A stretch of 64,000 nt of DNA from Saccharothrix ecbatanensis. GTDB taxonomy: Bacteria > Actinomycetota > Actinomycetes > Mycobacteriales > Pseudonocardiaceae. Within the stretch, counting starts at the first letter, position 1. Each line of letters starts with the position of its first letter. The translations under genes were made by a program, and so were the position numbers. Below the pieces are notes generated by a model, which did no database searches, was not told the DNA's origin, and worked only from the letters and a program-made list of their open reading frames with translations. Positions 8,111 through 16,982 of the stretch are shown here, piece after piece. Location: positions 1,364,001 through 1,428,000 of the forward strand of contig NZ_JACHMO010000001.1 in NCBI RefSeq assembly GCF_014205015.1, read 5' to 3'.

Positions 8111-9487
8111 GTGCTGCTCACCCTGACCACGACCCACCGCCCGGCCACCGACCTCAGCCACCTCCTGCACAAGCATCCCGAGCGCGCGCAAACGTTCACC
8201 ACCTCCTCTGGCACCGCACACGTCTTCTACCCACGTGCGGACGAGGAGGAGTGCACGGTCGCGCTCCTGCTGGAGGTCGACCCGGTCGCCTTGGTGCGCG
8301 GGCCCGGCAGCACGCTCACCCAGTACGTCAACGACCGCCCGTACGTCGCAGGCTCGCTGCTGACCGTCGCCCTCGGTTCGGTCTTCCGCACCGCGATGAA
8401 CGGCCGCAGCAAGACCCACGAGGACGTCGCCACCACACCGATTCCGTTGACCGTCCGCATCCCGGTGCTGCCGCACCGGCTGGTGGAACGCCTCTTCACC
8501 CCGCTCGGCTGGACCACCCGGATCACCCCGATCCCGCTCGGTGACGGCGACGACGAGGATTCGCGGTACGCCGACGTGACCCTCACCGGCACCCTCACCC
8601 TGTCCGACGCGCTGAAGCACCTCTACGTCCTGCTTCCGGTCCTCGACGGCAACAAGCACTACTGGGTCGCCGAGGACGAGGTGGACAAGCTGCTGCGCGC
8701 GGGGGAGGGGTGGCTGGGCACGCACCCGGACCGCGAGCTGATCACCACCCGGTACCTCATGCGCCGGCGTCCGCTGGTGCAGTCCGCGCTGTCCCGCCTG
8801 GCCGACGTGGAGGAGGTCGAGCCGGAGGAGCTGGACAACGCGCTCACCGAACCCAAGATCTCGCTCGCCGTGCGGCGCCGGGAGGCGATCCTCGACCAGC
8901 TCAAGCAGGCCGGCGCGCGCACGGTCCTGGACCTCGGCTGCGGTGACGGCGCGTTGCTGCGGGCACTGCTCGAACAGCCCGAGTTCACCGGCATCCAGGG
9001 CGTGGACGTGTCCGCGCGCGCCCTTTCCACCGCCGCGCGCAAGCTCAAGCTGGACAAGATGTCGGACCGCCAGCGCGCCCGCCTCACGCTGCGCCAGTCC
9101 TCGCTGACCTACGCCGACCCGGAGCTGAAGGGGTACGACGCCGCCGTGCTGATGGAGGTGGTGGAACACCTCGACCCGGACCGCCTGCCCGCGTTGGAGC
9201 ACTCGGTGTTCGTCGTCGCGCGTCCGCGCACGGTTCTGGTCACCACGCCGAACGTCGAGTACAACGCGCTGTTCGAGACTCTGCCGGAAGGTCAGCACCG
9301 GCATTCGGATCACCGGTTCGAGTGGACCAGGGCCGAGTTCGAGGACTGGACGACGGGCGTCGCGGCCAGGCACGGCTACACCGTGAGCCACCTGCCGATC
9401 GGGCCGGTGGACGCCGAACGCGGCGCGCCGACCCAGCTCGCCGTCTTCTGCCTGGCCGAGCACACCAGTACGGGGGAGGACAACTGA
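8111..9487 (+). CDS. hen1: 3'-terminal RNA ribose 2'-O-methyltransferase Hen1
   Basis: A 458-residue bacterial Hen1. Residues 1-250 form the N-terminal Hen1-L half, which opens with MLLTLTTTHRPATDL, the usual start of the family; this is why the GTG at 8111 was chosen over starts from 7913 on. The C-terminal half is the methyltransferase: VLDLGCGDGALL near residue 272 binds SAM, EVVEH near 347 and HRHSDHRFEW near 395 supply the metal ligands typical of Hen1. Known bacterial Hen1 methylates the 2'-OH at a cleaved RNA 3' end before Pnkp seals it, which protects the repaired RNA from being cut again. Its stop overlaps the pnkp start by one base, the usual operon. Confidence 0.95.
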   Translation: MLLTLTTTHRPATDLSHLLHKHPERAQTFTTSSGTAHVFYPRADEEECTVALLLEVDPVALVRGPGSTLTQYVNDRPYVAGSLLTVALGSVFRTAMNGRSKTHEDVATTPIPLTVRIPVLPHRLVERLFTPLGWTTRITPIPLGDGDDEDSRYADVTLTGTLTLSDALKHLYVLLPVLDGNKHYWVAEDEVDKLLRAGEGWLGTHPDRELITTRYLMRRRPLVQSALSRLADVEEVEPEELDNALTEPKISLAVRRREAILDQLKQAGARTVLDLGCGDGALLRALLEQPEFTGIQGVDVSARALSTAARKLKLDKMSDRQRARLTLRQSSLTYADPELKGYDAAVLMEVVEHLDPDRLPALEHSVFVVARPRTVLVTTPNVEYNALFETLPEGQHRHSDHRFEWTRAEFEDWTTGVAARHGYTVSHLPIGPVDAERGAPTQLAVFCLAEHTSTGEDN

Positions 9488-11976
9488 TGGAGCTCAAGAT
9501 CCCGGACCTGTGCCTGGTGGTGCTGGTCGGCGCGTCCGGCTCGGGCAAGTCCACGTTCGCGCGCAAGCACTTCCGGCACACGCAGGTGCTGTCCAGCGAC
9601 TACTTCCGCGGTCTGGTCGCCGACGACGAGAACGACCAGTCGGCGTCCGCCGCCGCGTTCGAGGTGCTGCACTTCGTGGCGGGCAAGCGGCTGGACGCCG
9701 GCCGGACCACCGTGATCGACGCGACGAACGTGCAGCGGGCCGACCGCGCGCACCTGGTCGAGCTGGCCCGCGAGCACAACGTGCTTCCGGTCGCCATCGT
9801 GCTGGACACGCCGGAGGAGGTCTGCGTGGCGCGCAACGCCACCCGCCCGGACCGCGACTTCGGCGCGCACGTCGTGCGGCGGCACCGGATGGCGTTGCGG
9901 AAGTCGGTGAAGTTCCTCGGCAAGGAGGGCTTCAAGCGGGTGCACGTGCTGCGTGCGCAGTCCGAAGTGGACGAAGCCGTCATCGTGCCGGAGAAGCTGC
10001 TCAACGACCTGCGCCACGAGACCGGCCCGTTCGACGTGATCGGCGACGTGCACGGGTGCCGCGCGGAGCTGGAGGACCTGCTCGTCAAGCTCGGCTACGC
10101 GCTGGTGCGTGACGCGGACGGACGTCCGGTGGACGCGATTCCGCCCGAGGGCAGGCGCGCGGCGTTCGTCGGCGACCTGGTCGACCGCGGCCCGGACACG
10201 CCCGGCGTGCTGCGGCTGGTCATGGGCATGGTGGAAGCCGGGCACGCGTTCGCCGTGTGCGGTAACCACGAGCAGAAGCTGGTGCGCGCGCTGCGCGGCC
10301 GGAACGTGCAGGTCAAGCACGGTCTGGCGGAATCGCTGGCGCAGCTCGCGGCCGAGCCGGAGGAGTTCCGCGCGAAGGTCGAGCGGTTCTGCGACGGCCT
10401 GATCGCGCACTACGTGCTCGACGGCGGCGACTTGGTGATCGCGCACGCGGGCCTGCCGGAGCGCTTCCACGGCCGTGCGTCGGCGCGGGTGCGCAGCTTC
10501 GCGCTCTACGGCGACACCACCGGCGAGACCGACGAGTACGGCCTGCCGGTGCGCTACCCGTGGGCGACCGAGTACCGGGGCAAGGCGACCGTGCTCTACG
10601 GGCACACGCCGATGCCGGAGGTGGAGTGGGTCAACAACACCATGTGCCTGGACACGGGTGTGGTGTTCGGCGGCAGGCTGACCGCGTTGCGCTACCCGGA
10701 ACGCGAGGTCGTTTCGGTTGACGCGCACGAGGTCTGGTACGAGCCGGTCCGCCCGCTCGTCGTGCCGGAAGCGGAACGTGAGCCGGACGTGCTGGCGTTG
10801 TCCGACGTCACGGGCAACAGGTTCGTGGAGACGGCTCACCGCGGCCGGGTGGCCGTGCGCCCGGAGCAGGCGGCGTCCGCGTTGGAGGTGATGAGCCGCT
10901 TCGCGATCGACCCGCACGCGCTGCTGTACCTGCCGCCGACGATGGCGCCCACGGCGACCTCGCAGCGGCCGGACGTGCTGGAGCACCCGGAGGACGCCTT
11001 CGCGGAGTACCGGAACGCGGGCGTGCGCGAGGTGATCTGCGAGGAGAAGCACATGGGCTCGCGCGCCGTGGTTCTGGTGCGCAAGGAGTCCGGAGGCGTG
11101 ATCCACACGCGCACAGGTCGGGCGTTCTTCAACCGGCCGTTGGGCGACGAGCTGCTGACGCGTGTCCGTGAGGAGGTGACGAGGGCCGGTCTGTGGGAGG
11201 AGTTCGACACCGACTGGCTGCTGTTCGACGCGGAGCTGCTGCCGTGGAACGCCAAGGCGGCCGGGCTGATCAAGGAGCAGTACGCCTCGGTCGGCGCGGC
11301 GGCCACGGGTGCGCTCGGCCCGGCGGTCGACGTCCTGACGGTGGCCGCCAAGCGGGGCATCGACGTCACCGACCTCCTGCGCCGCACCGAGAGCAGGCTG
11401 GCGAACGCCGCCGGCTACCGCGACGCCTACCAGCGGTACTGCCGGCCGACCGACGGGCTGGCGGGCGTCAGCATCGCGCCGTTCCAGCTGCTCGCCGCAC
11501 GCGGCCGGACGTTCCACGACCGGGACCACCTGTGGCACCTGGACGTGTTGGGGCGGCTCCAGGGCGACCTGTTCACCCGTACTCGGCACTTGGTGGTCGA
11601 CACGACCGACGACGCACAGGTCGCGGCGGGCATCCGCTGGTGGGAGGACATGACGGCGGACGGCGGCGAGGGCATGGTCGTCAAGCCGCTGGCGAACCTG
11701 GCGCGCGGTGAGCGCGGCCTGGTGCAGCCGGGCGTGAAGGTGCGCGGGCGCGAGTACCTGCGGATCATCTACGGCCCGGACTACACCGAGCCGGAGAACC
11801 TGGAACGCCTGCGCAAGCGCGGTCTGGGGGCGAAGCGGTCGCTGGCGATCCGTGAGTACGCGCTGGGCTTGGAGGCGTTGGAGCGCGTCGCCCGTGACGA
11901 GCCGCTGTGGCGCGTGCACGAGTGCGTGTTCGCCGTACTCGCGCTGGAGTCCGAGCCGGTCGACCCACGGCTCTAG
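9487..11976 (+). CDS. pnkp: Polynucleotide kinase-phosphatase Pnkp
   Basis: An 829-residue three-domain RNA end-healing enzyme, close to the usual 830-870 residues. The N-terminal 5'-OH kinase has P-loop GASGSGKST at about residue 15. The middle metallophosphoesterase, a 2',3'-phosphatase, has DVIGDVHGC near 183, GDLVDRGPD near 228, GNHE near 258 and HAGL near 318. The C-terminal nucleotidyltransferase has the adenylation motif KHMG near 520 and GEGMVVKPL near 726. Pnkp alone cannot seal; with Hen1 it forms the heterotetramer that heals, methylates and ligates RNA cut by ribotoxins. The ATG overlaps the hen1 TGA. All catalytic motifs look intact, so the system should be active. Confidence 0.95.
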   Translation: MELKIPDLCLVVLVGASGSGKSTFARKHFRHTQVLSSDYFRGLVADDENDQSASAAAFEVLHFVAGKRLDAGRTTVIDATNVQRADRAHLVELAREHNVLPVAIVLDTPEEVCVARNATRPDRDFGAHVVRRHRMALRKSVKFLGKEGFKRVHVLRAQSEVDEAVIVPEKLLNDLRHETGPFDVIGDVHGCRAELEDLLVKLGYALVRDADGRPVDAIPPEGRRAAFVGDLVDRGPDTPGVLRLVMGMVEAGHAFAVCGNHEQKLVRALRGRNVQVKHGLAESLAQLAAEPEEFRAKVERFCDGLIAHYVLDGGDLVIAHAGLPERFHGRASARVRSFALYGDTTGETDEYGLPVRYPWATEYRGKATVLYGHTPMPEVEWVNNTMCLDTGVVFGGRLTALRYPEREVVSVDAHEVWYEPVRPLVVPEAEREPDVLALSDVTGNRFVETAHRGRVAVRPEQAASALEVMSRFAIDPHALLYLPPTMAPTATSQRPDVLEHPEDAFAEYRNAGVREVICEEKHMGSRAVVLVRKESGGVIHTRTGRAFFNRPLGDELLTRVREEVTRAGLWEEFDTDWLLFDAELLPWNAKAAGLIKEQYASVGAAATGALGPAVDVLTVAAKRGIDVTDLLRRTESRLANAAGYRDAYQRYCRPTDGLAGVSIAPFQLLAARGRTFHDRDHLWHLDVLGRLQGDLFTRTRHLVVDTTDDAQVAAGIRWWEDMTADGGEGMVVKPLANLARGERGLVQPGVKVRGREYLRIIYGPDYTEPENLERLRKRGLGAKRSLAIREYALGLEALERVARDEPLWRVHECVFAVLALESEPVDPRL

Positions 11977-11986
11977 GCGGTGTTTG

Positions 11987-12958
11987 CTAGCGGGTGATCA
12001 ACCGCTCCATCACCTCTACGGGGAGTGACGGGTTCGCGGCGGCGTGCCTTGCCAGGTCCGGGTCGTCCACGAGGGCGACCAGGACGTCGGTCGGCAGGTT
12101 CGGGTGCTCCGCCGCCCACCGTCGCGCGGCGTCGTCCCCGAGGCAGAGCAGCAGGGTCTCCGCGCGGGTGTTCGGGTGTTCGGCGACCGCGCGGTAGGTC
12201 CGGCGTGCGGTGGCGTTGCGCGCCATGTGGTGCAGCAACTCGGGGGTGCAGTGGGGATTCGTCGCGAGCATGCGGAACAGGCCCGGCCCGTGCCGCGCGG
12301 CGAGTGCCCGCACCCGGTCCGCCGACAGGGCCGGGTGCGGGGCGATCCCTTTGGCGACGCGGATGTCGTCGTCCGCCAAGAGCAGCTCGAAGACATCCGC
12401 CGGCAGCGCGGTGCGCTGGGCGACCAGCATGCGGACCCGTGCGGACGGTGACGCCGCGAGAAGGCGCAGTTCCTCGTCGGTCGCGGTCATCACGCGGGGC
12501 ACCAGGCTCGGCCCGATCCGGGTCGACTCGGCCAGTCGCGTGAGCACGTCCAGCGGGACGGACGGGTTGTGCGCCACGCCCAGCCGCACGCCCGCGTACT
12601 CGTCGTCCGCCAGTTCGCGCAGGATCGACTCCGCCACACAGGGGTTGGCGGCGAGGTCCGCGCGGACACCGGGGATTCGATCGGCCGCCAGCCGTTCCTG
12701 GGCGTCGAGGGGCAGGTCCGGCCGGCCGGCGAGCGTCCACCGGATCGTGTCGCCGTGGTCCAGCAGGGCGGTCACCTCGGCCGGCGGTGTGGTCGGGTCG
12801 GCTGCCCGCCGGACGTCCGGCTCGTCGTGCCAGGCGGTGTCGCGCGGAGGTGCCGCCGGTCGGTCGGGCAGACGTGCTCGCAGGCGTGCGCGCAGGTGGT
12901 CGGGCAGCGACGGGTTCGCACTCAGACCGTGCAGGATGTCCCGCACTTGTTCATCCAC
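11987..12958 (-). CDS. Leucine-rich-repeat-variant (alpha-solenoid) protein
   Basis: A 323-residue protein made of repeats about 24-26 residues long, with the pattern NPSLPxxVLxRLA-DxDxxVRxxVAxNP; examples are PSLPDHLRARLRA, PSVPLDVLTRLAE and PNLPTDVLVALVD. This is the LRV / HEAT-like helical solenoid pattern known from actinobacterial proteins of unknown role, probably a protein-binding scaffold in the cytoplasm. The start is a GTG with GGGGAG 6 bases upstream; an ATG four bases in is out of frame. It converges on pnkp with a 10-base gap, so it is not in that operon. No catalytic motif was seen. Confidence 0.7.
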   Translation of the reverse strand: MDEQVRDILHGLSANPSLPDHLRARLRARLPDRPAAPPRDTAWHDEPDVRRAADPTTPPAEVTALLDHGDTIRWTLAGRPDLPLDAQERLAADRIPGVRADLAANPCVAESILRELADDEYAGVRLGVAHNPSVPLDVLTRLAESTRIGPSLVPRVMTATDEELRLLAASPSARVRMLVAQRTALPADVFELLLADDDIRVAKGIAPHPALSADRVRALAARHGPGLFRMLATNPHCTPELLHHMARNATARRTYRAVAEHPNTRAETLLLCLGDDAARRWAAEHPNLPTDVLVALVDDPDLARHAAANPSLPVEVMERLITR

Positions 12959-12985
12959 TCCGTACTCCCCGGTAGGCCCCCGACT

Positions 12986-13135
12986 CTAGTGCCGTGCGAG
13001 CTTGCCCAGCCGCCACCCGGCCGTTGCCCAGCAAATGCCCCAGATCAAGAAGAAGGGCGACCACACGGCGTACCCGAGGAACAGCGCCGCCACCGCGTAC
13101 GCCGGCCGGCGGCGGGTGCGACCGGAATGAACCAT
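12986..13135 (-). CDS. 49-residue membrane protein
   Basis: A small open frame of 49 codons with ATG start, stop TAG and a natural membrane-protein make-up. A basic N-terminus (HSGRTRRRPAY) is followed by two short hydrophobic stretches (AVAALFLGYAVW and FFLIWGICWATAGW) and a basic tail. It lies in the same direction as, and just upstream of, the repeat-protein gene, 27 bases apart. The ribosome site is weak. Small membrane proteins of this kind are common next to unrelated actinobacterial genes. Function is unknown. Confidence 0.55.
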   Translation of the reverse strand: MVHSGRTRRRPAYAVAALFLGYAVWSPFFLIWGICWATAGWRLGKLARH

Positions 13136-13158
13136 GGGCGGGACGCCACCCACCCCGA

Positions 13159-13195
13159 ACTGAGAGTCCCGGCTTCACGAGGACCGACTCTCAGT
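13159..13195. terminator. Inverted repeat in a two-gene gap
   Basis: A perfect 10-bp inverted repeat (ACTGAGAGTC / GACTCTCAGT) with a 17-base loop lies upstream of the 49-residue gene and downstream of the beta-propeller gene. It may be a second terminator for the latter or an operator for the former. Confidence 0.4.
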
Positions 13196-13207
13196 CCACA
13201 AACGACC

Positions 13208-13242
13208 CCGCTGGTAGCCGCATCACGTGCGACTACCAGCGG
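13208..13242 (-). terminator. Terminator of the beta-propeller gene
   Basis: A 10-bp perfect stem (CCGCTGGTAG / CTACCAGCGG) with a 15-base loop, 9 bases past the stop codon at 13252 when read leftward. Confidence 0.65.
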
Positions 13243-13251
13243 AGCGGGAAC

Positions 13252-15504
13252 TCAGACGCGGCAGGGGCTGCCACCGCGCTCGCGCGGCAACGGCTCCACG
13301 TTCGCCTTCGCCTCACCGAGCACCACGTCGGTCAGCAGGGTGTCCAACGCGAACGCCTGCTGCACGACGCTGTTCGGCGTGATCGTGGTGCTGTTCAGCT
13401 TCAGCGAGCCGATCACCAGCGGGATGGTCAACGGCGCGCTGCCCACGTCCACCGCGAGCCCGTTGATCCGCAGGCTCGCGATCCGCGACTTGCCCGCGAA
13501 GTGGGGGTTCATCGCCGCGTCGCACGTCACCGACGCGCTCGCCTCGATCACGCCGACCTCGATGTTCACCAGCAGGGTGGAGATGCGGGTGTACTCGATC
13601 CGGGCACTGGATGACGTGCCGTCACCGGGGGCCGGTGGCGTGGCGAGCAGGTCGTCCGGCGTCTGGTTCGTCTGCGCGGTCAGCGCACTCGCCCGCACGG
13701 TCAGGATGCCCGCGGACAGGTTGACGTTGGCCACCGCCTTGGCGTCGTCCACGCACGGCACGTCCGGCGGGTTGGCGCGGGCCACGATGATCCCGGCCAG
13801 GTTCAGCGCGGTCGCCTGGCAGGAGAACACGCCGGTCCGCTTCGACGTCTTGATCCGCAGGTCCGACAGCACCGGCGTGTCACCGGACGGGCTCGCGGTC
13901 AGCGTCGCCCGGACCTCGACGTAGCGGCCGACCCGGGCGAACTTCACCCCGTTCGACACGGGCGTGAACGTCTCGCCGGCCAGTCCGGCCTCGGTGTCGG
14001 ACGTGCGCGCCTCCACCGTGATCGACGTGCCCGGCGGCACGCTGCCCTGGGCCTCGGTGTTCCAGGTGACGGTGCCCCAGGTCTGCCCCGCGACGCCGCC
14101 GTCCTGCACCACCGACCACGTGCCGACCGGCGCGGTGATCTCGCCGAGCACCGACCCGGTCATGTCGCTGTAGTTGTACGGCCCCGCGCCCGGACCGAGG
14201 TCGACGGTCAGGTCGACCGCGCCGACCGGGAAGCTGCCGCCGCCGATCGGACCGGCGTCCGGGTCGATGCGCTGGGCGTTGTTGGAGTTGATGTTGGTGA
14301 CCCACACCTTGCCGTTGGTGTCGACCGCGACACCGGTGGGGCCGTTGCCGCCGGGCAGGACCACGTTGCCGACGAACGTGCCGTCGGTGCGCAGGTGACC
14401 CACGGTGTTCGTGCCGTTGTCCAGCGCGTGGGCGACCCAGACGTTTCCGTCCATGTCGACCGCGACGCCCTGTGCGCGCGGGTGGCCGTGCGGGAAGGAA
14501 CCGAGGATGTTGCCCGCCGCGTCCATCTTGACCGTCCGGCCGGAGTTGACCTGGGTGTGCCAGATCTCGCCGGTCTGCGGGTCCATGCCGAGGCCGTAGT
14601 CGCCGTGCGTCGTGTCGAGGCACGCGCCCGTGCCGCTGCCCGGCTCGTACCGCAACAGGTTGGTGCCGTAGCGGGCGGACCACAGCGTGCCCGCCTTGTC
14701 GACCAACCCGCCGTAACCGCCGCAACCCAGGCTGAACGGAGCGGTCACCGGCGTGCCGTCCACGCCGGAGATCTTCTGGTGCTGGGTGTTGGACCCGCCG
14801 GTCCACAGGTCGTTGTTGGAGTCGACGGCGACCGTGCGGGTGTTCGTGCCCGCGACCCGGCTGTAGGTGATCAGGCACTCGTCGGCCGCGGTGGTCACGC
14901 CGCCGTTGCTGTCGGCGCCGCCCGCGTTGGTCCACGGCCGGATGTCGCCGAGCCCGCGCGAGGTGGCGATCAGGCCGTCGCTGTCGCGGTCGAGGCAGGT
15001 GTTGTAGCCGAACGGCCCCTTCAGGTAGTCGCCGGCCGGGTTGGCCGTGCCGTCGGAGTTCGTGCGGGTGCCGCCGCGGATCACGCCGACGCGGGTGACC
15101 GAGCCCTTGCCGCCGGAGGCCTCGTTCCGGTTGGACAGCCAGGTGTTGCCGAACTTGTCCACGGTGGTGCGGGACGGGTTGCGCCCCTGCCCGTCCGGCG
15201 CCGACAGCCACTCGCCGACGATCTCGCCGGTGTCCACGTCGATCCGGACCATCGTGCCGCGCGCGGAGGCGGCCACGTTGACGTACGGGAAGAACACGGT
15301 CTGGCGGTTCAGCTGGAGCTGATCGTTGTTCGGGGCGTCGTGGTTGACGTCCTGGAGCACCCCTTGGTCGAAGTCCGCGTCCAACGTGTAGAGGACGTCC
15401 TCGCCGGAGACGGGTGCGGCCGACGCCGACGGCACGCCGACGACGAAGGGGAGCAGCAGCGCGCCGACGGTGGCCAGCGCTAGGGATCTTCGTGGGTGAC
15501 GCAT
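13252..15504 (-). CDS. Secreted NHL/streptogramin-lyase-like beta-propeller with choice-of-anchor P domain
   Basis: A 750-residue secreted protein. Residues 1-29 are a Sec signal peptide ending ASA. Residues 60-430 hold beta-propeller blades of the streptogramin B lyase / NHL type (GVAVDMDGNVWVAHA, GVAVDTNGKVWVTN, GLGMDPQTGEIWHTQ). A linker domain near 440-560 is followed by a C-terminal part (CQATALNLAGIIVARANPP onward) that matches the choice-of-anchor P pattern known in actinobacteria. No catalytic site is evident, so it is probably a surface or secreted binding protein. It has its own terminator. The 305-base upstream gap contains a GTCACGTGAC palindrome that may be a regulator site. Confidence 0.7.
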   Translation of the reverse strand: MRHPRRSLALATVGALLLPFVVGVPSASAAPVSGEDVLYTLDADFDQGVLQDVNHDAPNNDQLQLNRQTVFFPYVNVAASARGTMVRIDVDTGEIVGEWLSAPDGQGRNPSRTTVDKFGNTWLSNRNEASGGKGSVTRVGVIRGGTRTNSDGTANPAGDYLKGPFGYNTCLDRDSDGLIATSRGLGDIRPWTNAGGADSNGGVTTAADECLITYSRVAGTNTRTVAVDSNNDLWTGGSNTQHQKISGVDGTPVTAPFSLGCGGYGGLVDKAGTLWSARYGTNLLRYEPGSGTGACLDTTHGDYGLGMDPQTGEIWHTQVNSGRTVKMDAAGNILGSFPHGHPRAQGVAVDMDGNVWVAHALDNGTNTVGHLRTDGTFVGNVVLPGGNGPTGVAVDTNGKVWVTNINSNNAQRIDPDAGPIGGGSFPVGAVDLTVDLGPGAGPYNYSDMTGSVLGEITAPVGTWSVVQDGGVAGQTWGTVTWNTEAQGSVPPGTSITVEARTSDTEAGLAGETFTPVSNGVKFARVGRYVEVRATLTASPSGDTPVLSDLRIKTSKRTGVFSCQATALNLAGIIVARANPPDVPCVDDAKAVANVNLSAGILTVRASALTAQTNQTPDDLLATPPAPGDGTSSSARIEYTRISTLLVNIEVGVIEASASVTCDAAMNPHFAGKSRIASLRINGLAVDVGSAPLTIPLVIGSLKLNSTTITPNSVVQQAFALDTLLTDVVLGEAKANVEPLPRERGGSPCRV

Positions 15505-15809
15505 GGATCTGCCCTTCTGATGGGTTCGGGGGAATTCGGGGCATTTCCGTCACGTGACAACCCCATGTCGAGCGCGGAACGGAACGCGTTACCCGGCCGG
15601 GAAATGCGGGTTGGCAATTCGGCAGAAATCGGGTCCGCCATTCAGCCATTTCCGAACGCGGCTCGTTCCATCGGCCCAGCCATGCGATCCGGACGGTCAC
15701 CGTTGATGTTGCCGCGTGCGCCGTTCGGCCCAGACTTGTGGGCCGATCCGGGCCGATCCGGCCTGTTCGCCGCCGGCCCCGCGACAAGCGGCCCGGTGGG
15801 TGTGAAGGC
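15505..15809. promoter_or_regulatory. Divergent intergenic region
   Basis: This 305-base gap separates the secreted beta-propeller gene from ltrA and must carry both promoters. It holds a perfect 10-bp palindrome GTCACGTGAC at 15549-15558 and a tandem 10-bp repeat GGGCCGATCC at 15740-15759. No convincing reading frame was seen. Confidence 0.45.
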
Positions 15810-16982
15810 ATGATCCGGCACATGACGACGTGGTACCGGCGGATGAAGGCCCGGCGGGCGGACGAGGGCCACCGGGCGGCGACGCCGTTGGAGTTGCTGT
15901 TCGACCTGTGCTTCGTGGTGGCGGTCGCCTCGGCGGCGGCCAAGCTGCACCACGCGCTGTCGGAGAACCACATCGGCGCCGGCGTGCTCGGCTACCTGCT
16001 GGTGTTCTTCGCGATCTGGTGGGCGTGGCTCAACTTCACCTGGTTCGCCTCCGCCTACGACACCGACGACGTGCTGTACCGGCTCACCACGCTGGTGCAG
16101 ATCGGGGGCGTGCTGGTGTTGGCGGCGGGCGTGCCGCGGGCGTTCGACGAGTCCGACTACAGCGTGATCACCCTTGGGTACGTGGTGATGCGGCTGGCGA
16201 TGGTGGCGCAGTGGCTGCGTGCCGCGAAGTCCGACCCCGAGCGAAGGACGTGCGCCCGGCGGTACGCCCTGGGCATCACGCTGGTCCAGATCGGCTGGGT
16301 GGCCCGGCTGTTCCTGCCCGAGAACCTGTTCCTGGTCGGCTTCCTGGTGATGGCGGTGGCGGAGCTGGCGGTGCCGGTCTGGGCCGAGCGCGCCGGGCAG
16401 ACGACCTGGCACCCGCACCACATCGTGGAGCGGTACGGTCTGTTCACGCTGATCGTGCTGGGCGAGTCGATCCTGGCCGCGACCGGCGCGATCGGCGCGG
16501 CGCTGGACGCGGGGCACGCGAGCTTCGCCCTGATCTCGCTCGCCGGGGCCGGGCTGGTGATCGTGTTCTCGATGTGGTGGCTGTACTTCGACTACCCGGC
16601 GCACGACCTGCTCGACACGTTGAAGCGCGCGATCACCTGGGGTTATGGGCACTACCTGGTGTTCGCGTCGGTGGCGGCGGTCGGCGCGGGGCTGGAGGTC
16701 GCGGTCGACTACGACCTGCACGTCGCCCACCTGCCGACGACGGCCGCCGGCCTGGCCACGACGGTGCCGGTGGCGGTGTTCCTGCTCGTGCTGTGGCTGC
16801 TCCAGGTGCGGCCCCGGCCCGGAACGGCCCGCTGGGCGTTCCCGGTCGCCGCCGCGCTGGTGCTGGCGGTGACGTTCACGCCCGCGCCGATCCACGCGGT
16901 GGCCGTCGTGCTGGCCGCGCTCGTCGTCCTGGTGCTCGCCGGCCGGCGTGGCATCAAGGACGACGAAGTTTCGTCAACCTGA
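15810..16982 (+). CDS. ltrA: Low temperature requirement protein A (LtrA) family membrane protein
   Basis: A 390-residue membrane protein of the LtrA family with about ten hydrophobic segments. The N-terminal family signature ATPLELLFDLCFVVAVA is near residue 36, and the conserved HIVERYGLFTLIVLGESI block near 205. LtrA was named from a Listeria cold-sensitive mutant; its biochemical role is still unknown. The ATG at 15810 has GGTGGG upstream; an ATG four codons later is also possible. The frame extends back to 15738, but that part is low-complexity and not family-like. Its 3' end overlaps the opposing gene by 29 bases. Confidence 0.8.
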   Translation: MIRHMTTWYRRMKARRADEGHRAATPLELLFDLCFVVAVASAAAKLHHALSENHIGAGVLGYLLVFFAIWWAWLNFTWFASAYDTDDVLYRLTTLVQIGGVLVLAAGVPRAFDESDYSVITLGYVVMRLAMVAQWLRAAKSDPERRTCARRYALGITLVQIGWVARLFLPENLFLVGFLVMAVAELAVPVWAERAGQTTWHPHHIVERYGLFTLIVLGESILAATGAIGAALDAGHASFALISLAGAGLVIVFSMWWLYFDYPAHDLLDTLKRAITWGYGHYLVFASVAAVGAGLEVAVDYDLHVAHLPTTAAGLATTVPVAVFLLVLWLLQVRPRPGTARWAFPVAAALVLAVTFTPAPIHAVAVVLAALVVLVLAGRRGIKDDEVSST

